DNA of 64,000 nucleotides from Brachypterus glaber (GCA_958510825.1 OY294049.1:3410001-3474000); one strand, 5' to 3'; counted from the stretch's first letter, positions 10,361 to 20,869 are shown. Notes: generated by a model from the letters alone, not told the origin. A program made the numbers and translations.

Positions 10361-13300
10361 CTACAAAAGAAAAAAAACTCGTGAAATATTCTTGAGTATT
10401 AGTTTTAAAACTACAATATGTTATTATATCGCGTTATAGACTTCTTAGAATTATATTACCTCAACCTGGAGTTGTCATTAAAATAAAAAGTTAAGCCATT
10501 AAGCTATCTTAAGCTTTAATTTAGTGGATAACTTTTTGTTCAGTCCAACGGTCGTGTAAAAGGGCCTCACCTTGCGGTGATATGCACACTCTCTGTTTTT
10601 TTTGTAATTAAAAGGGGTTTGTTTGGAAAGCTTAAATCCAAATTTGCACCCATGTGCGATGTTTTTTTGCAGTTATGTGCAAAAACGCATGTTTGTTTGT
10701 TTTTGGTCTGTATCTCGGTTTCTATTCGTCGCTCAACAAAAAATTTACATGATTTGTTGTTTCGGCTACCCCCCCAAAATCTCTACATCCTTTAATAACG
10801 CGAGAAACGGGGTATGAAGTGTATGAATTTTGGTACAATTTGTGTAACGTTGTACAAAGGTAATATATTTTTTTACTTCCGGTTCAAGTTTTTGTCAAAT
10901 TTTGACAGATTTTGTCATTTTTTAAATAACATGTTTTGGATTTTTTTATCTGAAAAGTTATTAAATCTATTCCTTTTGAATGAAATATTAGTAGAAAAAT
11001 ACGAATTATTGAAAAAAAGTTTTTACTTTTAATTTTACAGGAAAACTAAACTTGGAAAAACACATTTTTTGGTTTTACTCGAATTTTTGCTTAATTACAT
11101 CTATGGCTCGTCGATATTATCATATTAAAAAGATTATTTTTTTCTCCTTTCAATGATACCAAAAAGTTAATATTTATTTTTATAATCTCTTAAATTAAAA
11201 GAAATTTGTTAAAATAATAATAAGCTAGATCGCACGGTTAAGTCTGCGGCATTTGTTTTGCGGCATGATTAAAGGAACTAGTCAGTACTGGCCAACAACA
11301 CTTAGCGTATATTATTTTACAAACATATATTATTTTAAAGAGATTATGAAAGGAAATATTAACTTTTTGGTATCTTTCTAGTGATATCGCCGAGTCATAG
11401 AGGTAATAAAGCAAAAAATTTGAGTTAAAGCATTTTTTACGGTGTAGATTGTCACGCGTCATCTTAGGTTAAAAATCTGTATTAAATTTTGCTATGATAT
11501 AATTAATAGATTTACTTTTAATTTTGTACCACCAGTTTTAAATAAAAGTCACGACAAAGTAATATCTTAAAAATACTTACATTTATAGAAAAGGACAATC
11601 TTTCATCTATCCACTCTTTTATGTGATGCTCTTGATAACTTTTTGAAGTACCACATATTACATTTGATGTCAAACAACATTCTAAAAGATTTCATAAAAA
11701 TTATTTTTAATAGACAATATATAGTTTCTATTATTTCTTTACCTGTGGGAATGTTTAAATTGCAATATAAATCCCAGTTCTCTTTATTTCCCCCATATGA
11801 GGGATGTAAAAAAGTTGCGTGTCCAATTCTGTCTGGTTTAAACTTAAGTATTTCCTTGATTTCTTTGTCATTTTTAATTTCAGCACAATGGATTGTCGTC
11901 ATTAATCCATTGTCTCTAGCTTTTTCAAATAATTTAACACAAAATTCTCCTTGATTAGGATTTCCACTTAAATCAATACCTTTTATAATATCTGGGTATT
12001 TGTTTTTCATTTTAATTATTACTTTCAGAGAATCTTCAGCTTCTTCTTTACTATGGCTGCGATTTATAGATAAAATAAGTTTTACTATTATTTCTAAAAA
12101 ATAGAATTAAAAAGAATGTAAAGTAGTTACCTAAAGGATCTAAGGGAATCGAAGGGAATGAAACGCAAGTCAGATTAACCCATTAAGGACTGACCCATGA
12201 ATAGAGTTATTTAATTATTTCTGTATAATATATGAAATATTTATCAGATATTACTGTTACGTTATTTTTACTACAAAAAACTGCAAAAGTTTTTTTCGCC
12301 TTTTCGCTTGTTAAACGAGATTAGTAAAATGTAAACAGTTCACTCGCTAGAAATAAAAAACATATGCTAAGCAATAAATAAGTAAATAAATAAATTGGAA
12401 ACTGCATTCATTTTGAAACACTCCTTAGAAAAATCTGTAAATCTCTATGAATATTTCGACAAAGTCCTTAATGGGTTAAAGGAGGAAAAAACTGAGCAGT
12501 TTTTTATAATAAGTTTTACTATAATCTCTAAAAAATAGAATAAAAAAGAATGTAAAATACCTAAAGAAGCTAAGGGAATCGAAGAGAATGAAACGCAACT
12601 GCGCGCAGGTCATATTAAATGAGGGAAAAATTAAGCTCTAAAATACATAATAGAACTTAACCATTGATATAGGTACATAATTCATATTAGCTGCAGTTAA
12701 TGGATACAATCAAAATAACTCCGAAAAAAAATAGTATAATTCAAAATGCCTGCCTATGGAATTTGTTTTTATTTTTAGAGTCCTTCTCTGGCAGACCTGA
12801 AGGAAGGACCATAAAAATAAAATCGCAGACGTAGTAGAAGTATAACTGTATATGAAAAACGCATGAAGATAATACACCAGACCAAATACACGAAAGCTGG
12901 ATTTAGAAATTTGAAATGAGATTTCTTAATCGCATTTATTATAATGTGATAATAGTACCTAGCTTATTATCTTTAATAGCTTTGATAACAGATTCGACAT
13001 AATCTTGTTTAGTCATTTCAGGTTCACTTCTGGGAGTGGTGCGAATTTCCAGATAAATTGTATTTTCCTGATGAAACTCCTCGATGACACGCTGTGTTGC
13101 CAAATATAAGGAAAATTTATTATTTGTTGCATTTTGGGCGACATTAAATAATGCGAAACATTCGTCCAATGTTTTTTCCGTCTTGTTCAACAACTTTGAT
13201 AATTGTTGATACTCTTCAATGGACTTATCTAGACAGCCAAGTTCTTTTAAGGTTTTCTCGCTTAAAGATCCATTTAGATGGGCATGTAGTTCCTAACCTC

Positions 13301-13419
13301 AAACATAAATACTTTGTAGTAACATGTAAATTTATAAAAATATATGTAAAATATATGGAAATAATTTTGAACAAAATATTACTTACAAGTTTTGGTAATT
13401 TTTCACAGAAGCCTTTCAT
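10166..13419 (-). CDS. Adal: Adenosine deaminase-like protein (ADAL / N6-methyl-AMP deaminase), complete five-exon gene
   Basis: Joining 13419-13387, 13292-12959, 12084-11743, 11681-11581 and 10360-10166 gives 1005 coding bases, all introns GT-AG and in matching phase. The 334-residue product carries the family motifs in order: KLPKLELHAHLNGSL (first zinc HxH), EIRTTPR, KGIDLSGNP, TTIHCAE (zinc histidine and catalytic glutamate), RIGHAT (catalytic histidine), LTSNV and TDDKG (zinc aspartate). ADAL enzymes are cytosolic and deaminate N6-methyl-AMP and related N6-substituted purine monophosphates to IMP, a salvage and detoxification step. DLSGNP and the overall length separate it from ADA, secreted ADGF and AMP deaminase. 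There is no signal peptide and no inactivating change. Introns are 94, 874, 61 and 1220 bp; the two long ones are swollen by repeats. Confidence 0.95.
10361..11580 (-). other. ADAL intron 4, with repeat debris
   Basis: The 1220-bp intron has a GTAAGT donor at 11580 and a TTTTGTAG acceptor at 10361. It holds a fragment of the GTTTCTCGCGTTATTAAAGG repeat (inverse orientation, 10770-10845), an ACTTCCGGTTCAAG fragment (10874) and a degenerate foldback element at 11140-11390. The short frames at 10577, 10623, 10814 and 11238 fall in this material and are not genes. Confidence 0.7.
11140..11390. mobile_element. Degenerate foldback MITE in ADAL intron 4
   Basis: GATACCAAAAAGTTAATATT (11155) is the inverse of AATATTAACTTTTTGGTATC (11355-11374), with adjoining AATCTCTT / AGAGATT also paired. 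The middle carries ACTAGTCAGTACTGGCC. No target duplication was resolved. Confidence 0.5.
11581..11681 (-). CDS. Adal: ADAL exon 4: LTSNV segment
   Basis: A 101-base exon between acceptor TCTTTTAG and donor GTAAGT. It completes a split codon (G + AA) and reads ECCLTSNVICGTSKSYQEHH then IKEWIDERLSFSIN. The C-L-T-S-N-V stretch is a conserved strand of the family just before the final metal-binding aspartates. The longer frame that reads straight through intron 3 is not the protein: its last residues come from the wrong frame. Confidence 0.92.
11743..12084 (-). CDS. Adal: ADAL exon 3: DLSGNP, HCAE and RIGH motifs
   Basis: 342 bases from acceptor AATAATAG to donor GTAAAG. It reads VKLILSINRSHS, then KGIDLSGNPNQGEF, TTIHCAEIKN and PDRIGHATFLHP, ending NLNIPTG in a split codon. 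It supplies the third zinc ligand and catalytic glutamate (HCAE) and the catalytic histidine (RIGH). The acceptor and the first dozen exon bases are duplicated further upstream in intron 2, as described separately. Confidence 0.94.
12073..12640 (-). repeat. Tandem duplication inside ADAL intron 2, one copy filled by a MITE
   Basis: A segment of about 130 bp (12073-12178 continued at 12480-12505) recurs at 12507-12640. Shared blocks include AAGTTTTACTAT, CTAAAAAATAGAAT, AAAAAGAATGTAAA and CTAAGGGAATCGAAG. The left copy is split by the TTAA element 12179-12475; the right copy keeps an unfilled TTAA at 12615. The duplicated unit includes the exon 3 acceptor, so a decoy AG with the start of the exon lies in the intron. 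Confidence 0.8.
12179..12475. mobile_element. TTAA-flanked (piggyBac-like) MITE 2, in ADAL intron 2
   Basis: A 297-bp insert with perfect 13-bp ends (CCCATTAAGGACT and its inverse) between TTAA at 12175-12178 and 12476-12479. The neighbouring duplicate of the host segment carries a single TTAA at the matching place, the expected pre-insertion state. It has no coding capacity. The CCC start and TTAA target fit piggyBac-type mobilisation. Confidence 0.85.
12959..13292 (-). CDS. Adal: ADAL exon 2: HxH zinc motif
   Basis: 334 bases from acceptor GAGGTTAG to donor GTACTA. It opens ELHAHLNGSLSEKTL: the H-A-H pair provides two metal ligands and NGSLS is invariant in the family. It continues through KLLNKTEKTLDECFALFNV and YLEIRTTPRSEPEMTK, the substrate-side strand, and ends in phase 1 after KDNKL. 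Confidence 0.94.
13387..13419 (-). CDS. Adal: ADAL exon 1: start codon and KLPKL
   Basis: A short 33-base first coding exon, MKGFCEKLPKL, before a GTAAGT donor. Joined to exon 2 it gives the family's N-terminal hallmark F-C-x-K-L-P-K-L-E-L-H-A-H. The frame continues upstream without stop for four codons, but the next start-like codon is GTG, so ATG at 13419 is chosen. No TATA box stands out upstream. Confidence 0.88.
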
Positions 13420-13557
13420 TCTTGAATGCACTATTTTTTGGGGTTCTTAAAAAAGACAAACCTTATGCTTACTTACAAACCCGTCAATGAGCCAATGCTA
13501 GGTTGCCAGTTTTACAAATCTGCTGGAGAAAGACGCGACTTCACCATAATTACCTTA

Positions 13558-14366
13558 CACTGGTCTGGAGTCCACATTTAGCTCAACTTTCACATAACTC
13601 GAGCTTTTAATTCAAAATTTAATTATTTAGAGCTTTGGCATCTTTTTAAGACCAAATATAAAAAAATCTATCGATGCGTTTTGAGAAAAACGATTTTCAT
13701 TTGTTTTACCAAAAAAATGCCATATTTAAAAATTATTTTAGTTCTTTAGATTTTACGTCAAAAAGTAAGAAAAAAAGTTTTCATGGACGTTTAAGCTAAA
13801 TTGCTTTTTAATATTTAATATTACTAGCGTACTTTTAAAGAGCATTTTTTAAATATTTATTCCTTCATATCTCAGGAACGGTTTAACTTATTGACATGAA
13901 ATTTTTACTGTACTATAGAACCAATAAATGTAAAAATTTAACGTTTTGGTTAATTAAAATTAACTTCTTGACCAGGGGCGTAGATAATGGGTGCCTTTTA
14001 TTTTATATGTAAAACTTTAAATCCGGCCCTGGTTAAATATTTAATTTTTTTATGTCATAAATTCATAATGTTTATGGTTGCATACTACAGTAAAAATTTC
14101 AAGTCAATAAGTTAAACCGTTCCTGAGTATTGAAGTGAATCATATTTTAAAAATGCCCCTTACACGTGCTCTAGCTCCCCTAAGAAGCCATTTAGCACAA
14201 ACGTTCAAAGAAACTTTTTCTCACTTTTTAAAACGTAAAATCTCAATATAATATATATAATATTATTATTAAAATAATTCTTAAATATTTTTTTATTAAA
14301 ACATGAAAATTGATAGATTTTTTTAAATTTAGCCTTAAAAAGATGCCAAAGCTTTATAGTCCAGTG
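13558..14366. mobile_element. Large foldback element with CACTGG ends
   Basis: CACTGGTCTGGAG (13558) and the inverse of TATAGTCCAGTG (14366) form the ends. Inside, AGCTTTGGCATCTTTTTAA (13632) pairs with TTAAAAAGATGCCAAAGCT (14336), AGGAACGGTTTAACTTATTG (13875) with CAATAAGTTAAACCGTTCCT (14105), and ACCAGGGGCG with GCCCTGGT near the centre (13973-14033). The arms exceed 300 bp. It lies between the two host genes. Confidence 0.65.
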
Positions 14367-15311
14367 AATAGATGGATAATACCCTACAAAAGGTCCGGTA
14401 GTTCTAGATTTTTTGTATGTTGTGTAGGTCCGTAAGTTAGTTAGCTCCCTCCGCTATCTTGAAAAAAGCGCCTTAAATTTGCACTTTTTTCAGTTTTTCG
14501 CCTATAACTTATGCACTTAAGCGCAAAACGAGTTATTTTAGATTTTGTAGAAGACAGAATTTTCTACCATCAAAAGCAACGGAGCTATGAACGCCCAAAA
14601 ACGGCTAAAATCTCGTAATTAGCAAAATTTAGGGGATATTCTTTTTCTTTTGCTCGAATTTTGCACACGTGCCTAAAATAGTTTAATTCAACAATTGCAA
14701 ATTGATTTTTCCGAAAAAAATTTTTTTTGAGATATTAGGCATTTTTTCGACTTTTTCCAAAAATCCTGCAAAATATTTAAATAACCTATATAATTTGGTT
14801 TCTAATTAACCTATGGTTTTTGTGTTACCAACATTATAATGAGCATTGAATTTTACTTTGGAAAAAGTATGTTTCAATTGTTTTTAAACATCAAGATGGC
14901 GGCCAGATTAACTTCAAATACAATTTTTTCTTTTATTTATTGTGGAAAATTATATCCACGGATTTATTTTATTTATATTCGAACTCTATTAACAGTAGTA
15001 TAGGCCAAAAAAAATTATCTGAAACCCGACATTATTTTTGAAGATACAGCAAAAAATTATAATCTTGTGGTTCTCAGGTGTAGTACATACACCTTTATTA
15101 TGTACAATACTTCGCAAAAATTAACCCAATCAAATTTTTAACCTATTCTTTAAAATATCTACTAAATTTGGATACTCTGCAGTTTTCCGAAGGCTATTTA
15201 GCGGGTACTAGCGTCGAATATTTTTAAATTAAAAATAGCCTTATATACTTCAGACTGTGTACTTTAAGATTGATATGCTATATTTTCGTTTGGACGAAGT
15301 TATTGGATCTG
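14367..15311. other. Intergenic; no gene recognised
   Basis: A/T-rich sequence with phrases typical of decayed elements (GAGATATTAGGCATTTTTTCG near 14730). No frame, paired ends or RNA gene was found. Confidence 0.35.
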
Positions 15312-15426
15312 GATATAGGCGGACATTTGGATGTCCATGGGACATCTAATGGCAATCCAGGCTATCCACTGGATATCCAGAAAGTATAGCCCCTGGATAT
15401 CTAATAGTTATCATGTGCTGTCTGGG
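15312..15426 (-). repeat. ATATCC-rich repeat, copy A (inverse of 50229-50341)
   Basis: Read on the minus strand it begins CCCAGACAGCACATGATAAC, passes CTATTAGATATCCAGG and GCCATTAGATGTCC, and ends near GTCCGCCTATA. 50229-50341 repeats this order on the plus strand. The unit is dense in ATATCCA / TGGATAT steps. Confidence 0.65.
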
Positions 15427-16271
15427 CATGTTGTTATTAAGTAAAGAATTTTTGAGTTTATGTGAGGATTAAAGGTGTGTTTATTAAATTTCAGATGATG
15501 ACCAAAATTGAATTTATTTAGTCTCTTTATGTGCTCGCCGCTTGCCCCTCTACCGTTCGTCACCTTTTGGCCAACACCCAATGGCTGTAATTTCCGCAAC
15601 CGGTTAACCGAAAACCGGTTATTGGCTATGGTTTTCCATCTCTAATTTGTTTTTGTTTAGAGGATTTAGTGAACTGTTAACCACGCCGTGTGCAATAAAA
15701 TTTGCAAGGAATACGTCTCTTTAGGCCTAGATCATTGTTAAAAACGTGATCCAATAAACTTTTTATAAGTTTATAATTTTATTAAGTGTTACGTAACATT
15801 TTTACTGACACCCACCCCCCCTCTGTAACGCGGCGTAACGTTCGAGACCACTCCACCCCCCATAGCGCGTAATACTTGAACGCTCCTTATGTAGGTGACG
15901 TCATTCGAAAACAGCCCCTGAGATACTTTTTATGTTTCGCCCTTTTCAAAGATTTTAAGTTTTTTGGATCATAAAAATCGCAAAAGGTTTTTATGTAGGG
16001 CATGAAGAATTTCTAATTTTTCACTTTAAAACCTTTGACCTTGAAAATCTCAAAAAAAATTGCCTGCATCGTATTTTTATCTGTTTCTGTAAAATCACGA
16101 AATATCCTAAATTAAATGATCAAAAATAGCCATTTTTTGTATGTATGTTAACCCCTTTAATAAGTATTAGATGTTACATTCAATAAAACATTTGTTGAAT
16201 TGGAAAATTGACATGTAAACACGAGTACGTGTCGAATCAAAACAATTGAGTCGGAGCAGCTTTCCGCGATG
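15427..16271 (+). other. Upstream region of the Eiger-like gene
   Basis: 845 bases with no coding feature. A C-rich stretch with several ACGTAAC / GTAACG motifs lies at 15788-15890. Any enhancers are not recognisable from one sequence. Confidence 0.3.
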
Positions 16272-16309
16272 TATATAAAAGATCGGAAAAGCACATGAAA
16301 GCTCAGTTT
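16272..16309 (+). promoter_or_regulatory. Core promoter: TATA box plus insect initiator
   Basis: TATATAAAA at 16272-16280 is followed by TCAGTTT at 16303-16309, a match to the arthropod initiator TCAGTY with the +1 adenine at 16305. The 33-base spacing from the first TATA base to +1 is the canonical one. Transcription from 16305 would give a 91-base leader before the ATG at 16396. Confidence 0.75.
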
Positions 16310-16395
16310 ACCGCTGTCCGTTCCTGCGTCTTCACGCAGCTCTCCCGTTTAAGAACCAGGTTACATTTACGCGATGTAAATAATACACATCGAAA

Positions 16396-16851
16396 ATGTC
16401 CGCGACAGATGAGAAAAATAGAGACAATCCTCAAAATGACACGAAAAAATTACAAACGCATCAGTTAAATCCAAGTTATACAGTGCGAATTATTTGCTGT
16501 GTCGTGTTATTATTTCTGACGGAAATATGTTTAGCGCACTATATTTATAGACTGATTAATTCAGAAATACGGGAAGAATATGTCACTAAAAATTCCTTCC
16601 GGCAATATTTCCTGAATGAATTCCGAGGCGAAACGACTCGGGATGAGATAATGAAATTCTTAAAAGAACTGCAAATTTTGCCGGTGAATAGCAGTCGCGT
16701 AAAAAGGAGTTCGAATAAAGCCATCAAATATTTGCCCAGAGACACTGATGAAGAATCGTATATTGAGTTTTACACTAGAGAATCTAGGGCTGCTCTGGAA
16801 AACAAAGATGATGCAGACTGGGTATGGGTTACTAGCGACAGTAGAATGCCG
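16396..16851 (+). CDS. egr: First coding exon of a type II membrane protein, probable TNF ligand Eiger
   Basis: 152 codons from an ATG in good context (CGAAAATG) to a GTAAGT donor at 16852, phase 0. Residues 1-28 are hydrophilic and lack a signal peptide. Residues about 29-51 form one membrane span (VRIICCVVLLFLTEICLAHY), implying cytosol-in, outside-out topology. The stalk that follows is charged, has an N-S-S glycosylation site at 98-100 and a furin site RVKR at 101-104, and ends in acidic residues with DWVWVTSDSRMP. Type II span, long stalk and furin site before a distal receptor-binding domain describe Eiger, the insect TNF that signals through Wengen and Grindelwald to JNK. The C-terminal TNF domain is not in this exon and was not found downstream, so the family call is inference. 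A second GTAAGT at 16891 is possible but would add an unlikely tail. Confidence 0.55.
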
Positions 16852-18050
16852 GTAAGTTACCTGTATTTATTTTTGATTCATCAAAGGGCGGTAAGTCCAT
16901 ATTTTTCAGGAACGAAATTTTGTATACCATTTAATCTTTATTCAAAAGGCTATCAAATAAGGTATTATACCGGATGAGTTTTATTTATGTCCTTCCCTAA
17001 AATTAAGACTTTTTCATTTGATAAAAACGAAACATTGGTGATTTATATAATTCTACATTGGCTATAAAATGGCGGATTCAATTTTTTTTGTTTCACTTCC
17101 GGTTTTGCCTGAAGTGGTATAATTTTTTTTATGGAATACCCTGTAAGTTTTAACATTTTTGAATTCAGCCGAAAATTCTATGTATAAAAAAAACTGATTG
17201 TTTCTTTTTACTTTTTTTTTTTCGTTTTCGTTTTTATCGTATGGGATGGGACCTTTCAGCTTAGTACGGCAGATTTTTGAATATTTATATCTCGATTGTT
17301 ATTAATTTATTAAAAAAATGATCCCAACAAATATTGTTGGAAATTTCTTCCTTAACCAAATTGGTTATATGCATTTTTATCATAAGATGCATATTTAGCG
17401 AGATAACCGCACGCACCCCTAATTAAGATAGCGAACGCCCCTTACGCAAATCACCCGGTGAAAAACTAAGAGGAGTGTTCCGTTATCATCCACTACTACC
17501 CTTTAAAATATCAGCCCTTATGCATTTATTGGAAATTCAACATAGGAATTCCTCGTTATTTGACTTTTCGTCTAAATCCGCGTGAAATATTGACATAGGC
17601 TAAAAATACATGTTTCGATATTTTTATTGATAGTTATCATCAGGAATTTAACAGAAAATCAAAGAAATCTATATATTTTTATTATCATATGGACCATAAT
17701 AAATTAAAAAATTACATTTAATTTGCCCACGTTTTCATCACCATCAAAAATTTAAGGGAACATCACAGAAATCTTTATATTTTTATTATGAATTCGGTGT
17801 CATAGGATCCGTTTTAAATTTAAAAGTGGTTTTGATTCACCAACGTTTTGGATTTTTATTTCTTTATCAGGCATCTTGCATTTTTTTGTAGTCGGATTTT
17901 TTGGCACCTCAGCTTTTTTGTCATTAACTTTCTGTCGTCATGGGAAAACCATCCATTTGACTAAAATCGTGTAAAATCCAACTGTTAATAGTTGGATAGC
18001 ACAATTGTGCTATCCACGCACTATGTGTCAGGTGGTCAGGTATTTTGGCA
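16852..18050 (+). other. Start of a long intron or intergenic DNA
   Basis: After the donor at 16852 there is no recognisable further exon. A CACTTCCGGTTTTGCC fragment with TGGAATACCCTGTA lies at 17093-17145. A loose direct repeat containing AGAAATCT and TATATTTTTATTAT occurs at 17636-17690 and 17745-17800. Two adjacent hairpins, CCAACTGTTAATAGTTGG and GGATAGCACAATTGTGCTAT, sit at 17978-18016. Confidence 0.4.
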
Positions 18051-18063
18051 AAAAGTCTTTTAA

Positions 18064-18303
18064 CCTCTTCAGGAACGATTTTTTTGTTTAAATTAATTTA
18101 GTAGCAAAAGTTAAAAATGCTTTTTATTGTCAAAACTAGTAAACAACTGAAGATGTGCCAATCCTGGCCATTGTATGTCGCTTATGGTTGAAAACAAAGC
18201 AAATGGCAACACCTATAGACACTGAGCAATAAGGAATTTGGTGATTTCATTTTGCGGAGTTTATTTTTAAACGTACACATATATGCCTATGTCCCTGAAG
18301 AGG
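18064..18303. mobile_element. TTAA-flanked (piggyBac-like) MITE 3
   Basis: TTAA at 18060-18063 and 18304-18307 borders a 240-bp insert with ends CCTCTTCAGGAAC and, inverted, CCTCTTCAGGGAC (12 of 13 identical). It is non-coding. It is a different family from the TTAA elements at 9347 and 12179, judging by its ends. Confidence 0.8.
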
Positions 18304-18546
18304 TTAAGCAATTTCGATAAAACAAATATGTCACTGTAATCAAGGATAGTTGAAGTATTTATCATACAAATATTGAGCCTTTTAAGTAACTTTTGAGATC
18401 AGGGCAATAGCGCAAAGTCTAAATTTGTTTTAAGAACTTCGCTGTGTCTGGCTGTTTTATATTAATTATAATTTTGGATTAATACGGAATTTTAAAAGTG
18501 TTTTATCATTTTTTATATTTATATAGATGCATAAGTTAAATAAAAT

Positions 18547-19476
18547 CTGGATCCCGGAGGTAAAGGACACCATGTCCATTTTCGTTGGAGGTAAAGAACA
18601 CCATGTGGACTTGACTATTCATTCATAGGAAACAAAATGTTCAGAAAGAGAAGTTTCTTCTGTCAACCTGTGTTCACATTCAAGTGCGGCAAGAAAACAT
18701 AGGGCTGATTTACTTAAAATCATCATTTGATGGCGAGTTTGACTCAGTTGACCTGAACGGAATATAAAGGAGGAGTAGAAGATTGGAAGCTCGATTGGAA
18801 GATAGTAGGAGGCCTAGGTTTCCAACACATCTACCAGTGAAGTCAGCAGTCCCAATATCCCAGCAGGAGTAGAAAGACCTATTATCTCTGTTACCTTATG
18901 TACCTGGTCTTTTCCATGCATTTTATAAGAATCTGCCAAAAAGCGATGTCAACAACGAAGACTATCCTGACGGTGATAACAGTGATTCCTTGAAGGACTA
19001 AAATGCTTACTTTTACAATACTGCACTAATAGCACGTGTTATTAGTGCCAAACTAATATTATCAGTTTTTTCAGCACACATATTGTTTTTTTTCAGTGAA
19101 TTCTAAAAAAAAAGCCATTGTAATGTTTGAGTTTGAGTACTTTTAAGAGTTTGTTCAGTAATAAACTGTATTTTCATTATTTAATGCTTGGCCTATTTTT
19201 ATAACCTATCAAAAACTATTACAAATAGTGTAACAATGTAACTTTCAAAACTAATATTATGTCCAAAGTGCAACGTTCAGTCCCAAAGGTGTACAGCACT
19301 ATGTCCACCAATATTAAAAACAGTATTTCCATTTAGTGTATAATGCCATTAATAATGTGTAACAGTTTCGTAAAACAATTCCTATTAGTTGCGAAGAAAC
19401 ATGCGTTTAACATCGAAAATTTGCTCTCCCGAAAAATTACCAAAATGGACATTTGTCCTTTACCTTCGGGGTCCAG
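18547..19476. mobile_element. 930-bp element with ~36-bp inverted ends
   Basis: CTGGATCCCGGAGGTAAAGG (18547) is matched inversely by the right end, where the minus strand reads CTGGACCCCGAAGGTAAAGG. Both flanks show AAAT, a possible 4-bp target duplication, although the context is low complexity. The GC-richer interior at 18720-19005 may be coding debris. Confidence 0.7.
18895..19003 (+). pseudogene. Possible C-terminal remnant of a transposase
   Basis: Within the 930-bp element one frame reads YVPGLFHAFYKNLPKSDV and then about 17 acidic residues (NNEDYPDGDNSDSLKD) to a TAA stop. The local composition is more coding-like than its surroundings. Only some 35 codons are open and I cannot name the family. 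Confidence 0.25.
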
Positions 19477-19904
19477 AAATATAATTAACTGAAAATAGTG
19501 TTTGTATGTTCAAATACTACATACTTTTTCATAATGTTTAACCTAATTCATGCCACTGAAAATTCATATTTTTAATCTGTAACCTAATTTATTAATTGTG
19601 TAATGTCCTTAGTGTTATTTATGACCAGAATGTTAAAGATGTCCCATTATATGTATTTAAGTCCGTAGATGCTATATCTATTATAGCGAAACCGCGGTCA
19701 CACTAATTGTTTTCAATAATAAAATTAACGTGAAGTCGATTATAAGTCTTTTTTAATTATTTTATAATATTTTAAAATAAATAATAATTTTACAGTAAAA
19801 GTGAAGAAAAGTGGGGAAAATTAAGGGAAAATGGGTAAGTTTCTCCAAACGGTTCAGTTAAGGTTATTTATGTATTTTTATGGTTATTGCTTTGCCTTTT
19901 TATT

Positions 19905-20345
19905 TTTTTTTTAATTTTTGGAAAGCTTTGTATTCTTGCAAAAAATTTCAATATTTCTTGCGTATTTTTGGGTTTTATGATGTTTTATGCCGATTGAAAT
20001 CAACTTTTTAGTAGCAAAAAATTTTTTTGGTGAATGGTTCGACCGGTCGGTCGGTGGGTGTGTCCCGAAATTCTTGTAAGCACGATAACTTAAGAACGCT
20101 TTAATTTAGAGACTTGAAATTTTGCATACAGGTATGTTACCAAAAGTTCTCGCTCGGGATAGTTTTTGGTAAACATTTGGGCGGGACAATACAATACAAT
20201 ATTTTTTCACAAAAAATTCAAAATTGGTGTATGAGGGTTTTTAAACATTGGATTCGATTTTAACGGTGTTGTAAACCCCCAAATACCAATTTTTATGTTT
20301 ACATATTTGACAAAAATCAGACTTTCTGCCAAAAAATCTGATTCT
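19905..20345 (+). repeat. GATAACTTAAGAACG repeat family, copy 1
   Basis: Landmarks in order: TTTGGAAAGC, GTTTTATGATGTTTTATG, a GGTCGGTCGGTG cluster, GCACGATAACTTAAGAACGC, GAGACTTGAAATTT and ATGTTACCAAAAGTTCTCGC. The same order occurs at 20870-21345 and 56990-57570. It is probably the interior of one large element type, but ends were not located. Confidence 0.6.
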
Positions 20346-20869
20346 CTGGTCAATAGTGCCACGTCAATATTTCATACCTATACATTTAATTTTCTATAGA
20401 AAATATAGAACATTGGAAAATGTAAAGATAACAGTAAATGAAAGCTTTGTAAATGTGGGTTTTAGATGTCCTTTGTCATTATAATCAAATCCATTATAAT
20501 TATTATATTATACCAAAATTTATAGCTAATTTTATCCAGATAGCTTTTTTATGTGACGTTAAATGCACAATAAAGTCTTCTCCAGAAAGATTTAGAAGGT
20601 CCCGTTGTTCCAAAATACACCCTAATTTTCGACCTAAATTTTCTTTTTCGCATACCGTTCTTTTATAAAAGGTTATTAAAATTCACTATCTTTTAAAGTA
20701 CCACGCATAAGAATTGTATGTCAAGTCCGTTCCTTAGGCTATGGAAGGGACACTTAGCCACACTTTTTCTTTTGAATGGCATTTTAGTCTACTTCTTTAA
20801 GCTTTCAAATCTTTTATCTCAGATATCTTAAGAAAAGTTAATGGGCCTTAATTAAAACTGGAAAATATT

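Noticed and set aside
11643..11954. 103-codon plus-strand frame
   Set aside because: It is the antisense shadow of ADAL exon 3.
16545..16745. 66-codon minus-strand frame
   Set aside because: It is the antisense shadow of the Eiger-like exon.
16858..16977. Read-through extension of the Eiger-like exon to residue 193
   Set aside because: The frame passes two consensus GTAAGT donors and then becomes A/T-rich with no stalk or domain character; splicing at 16852 is more likely.
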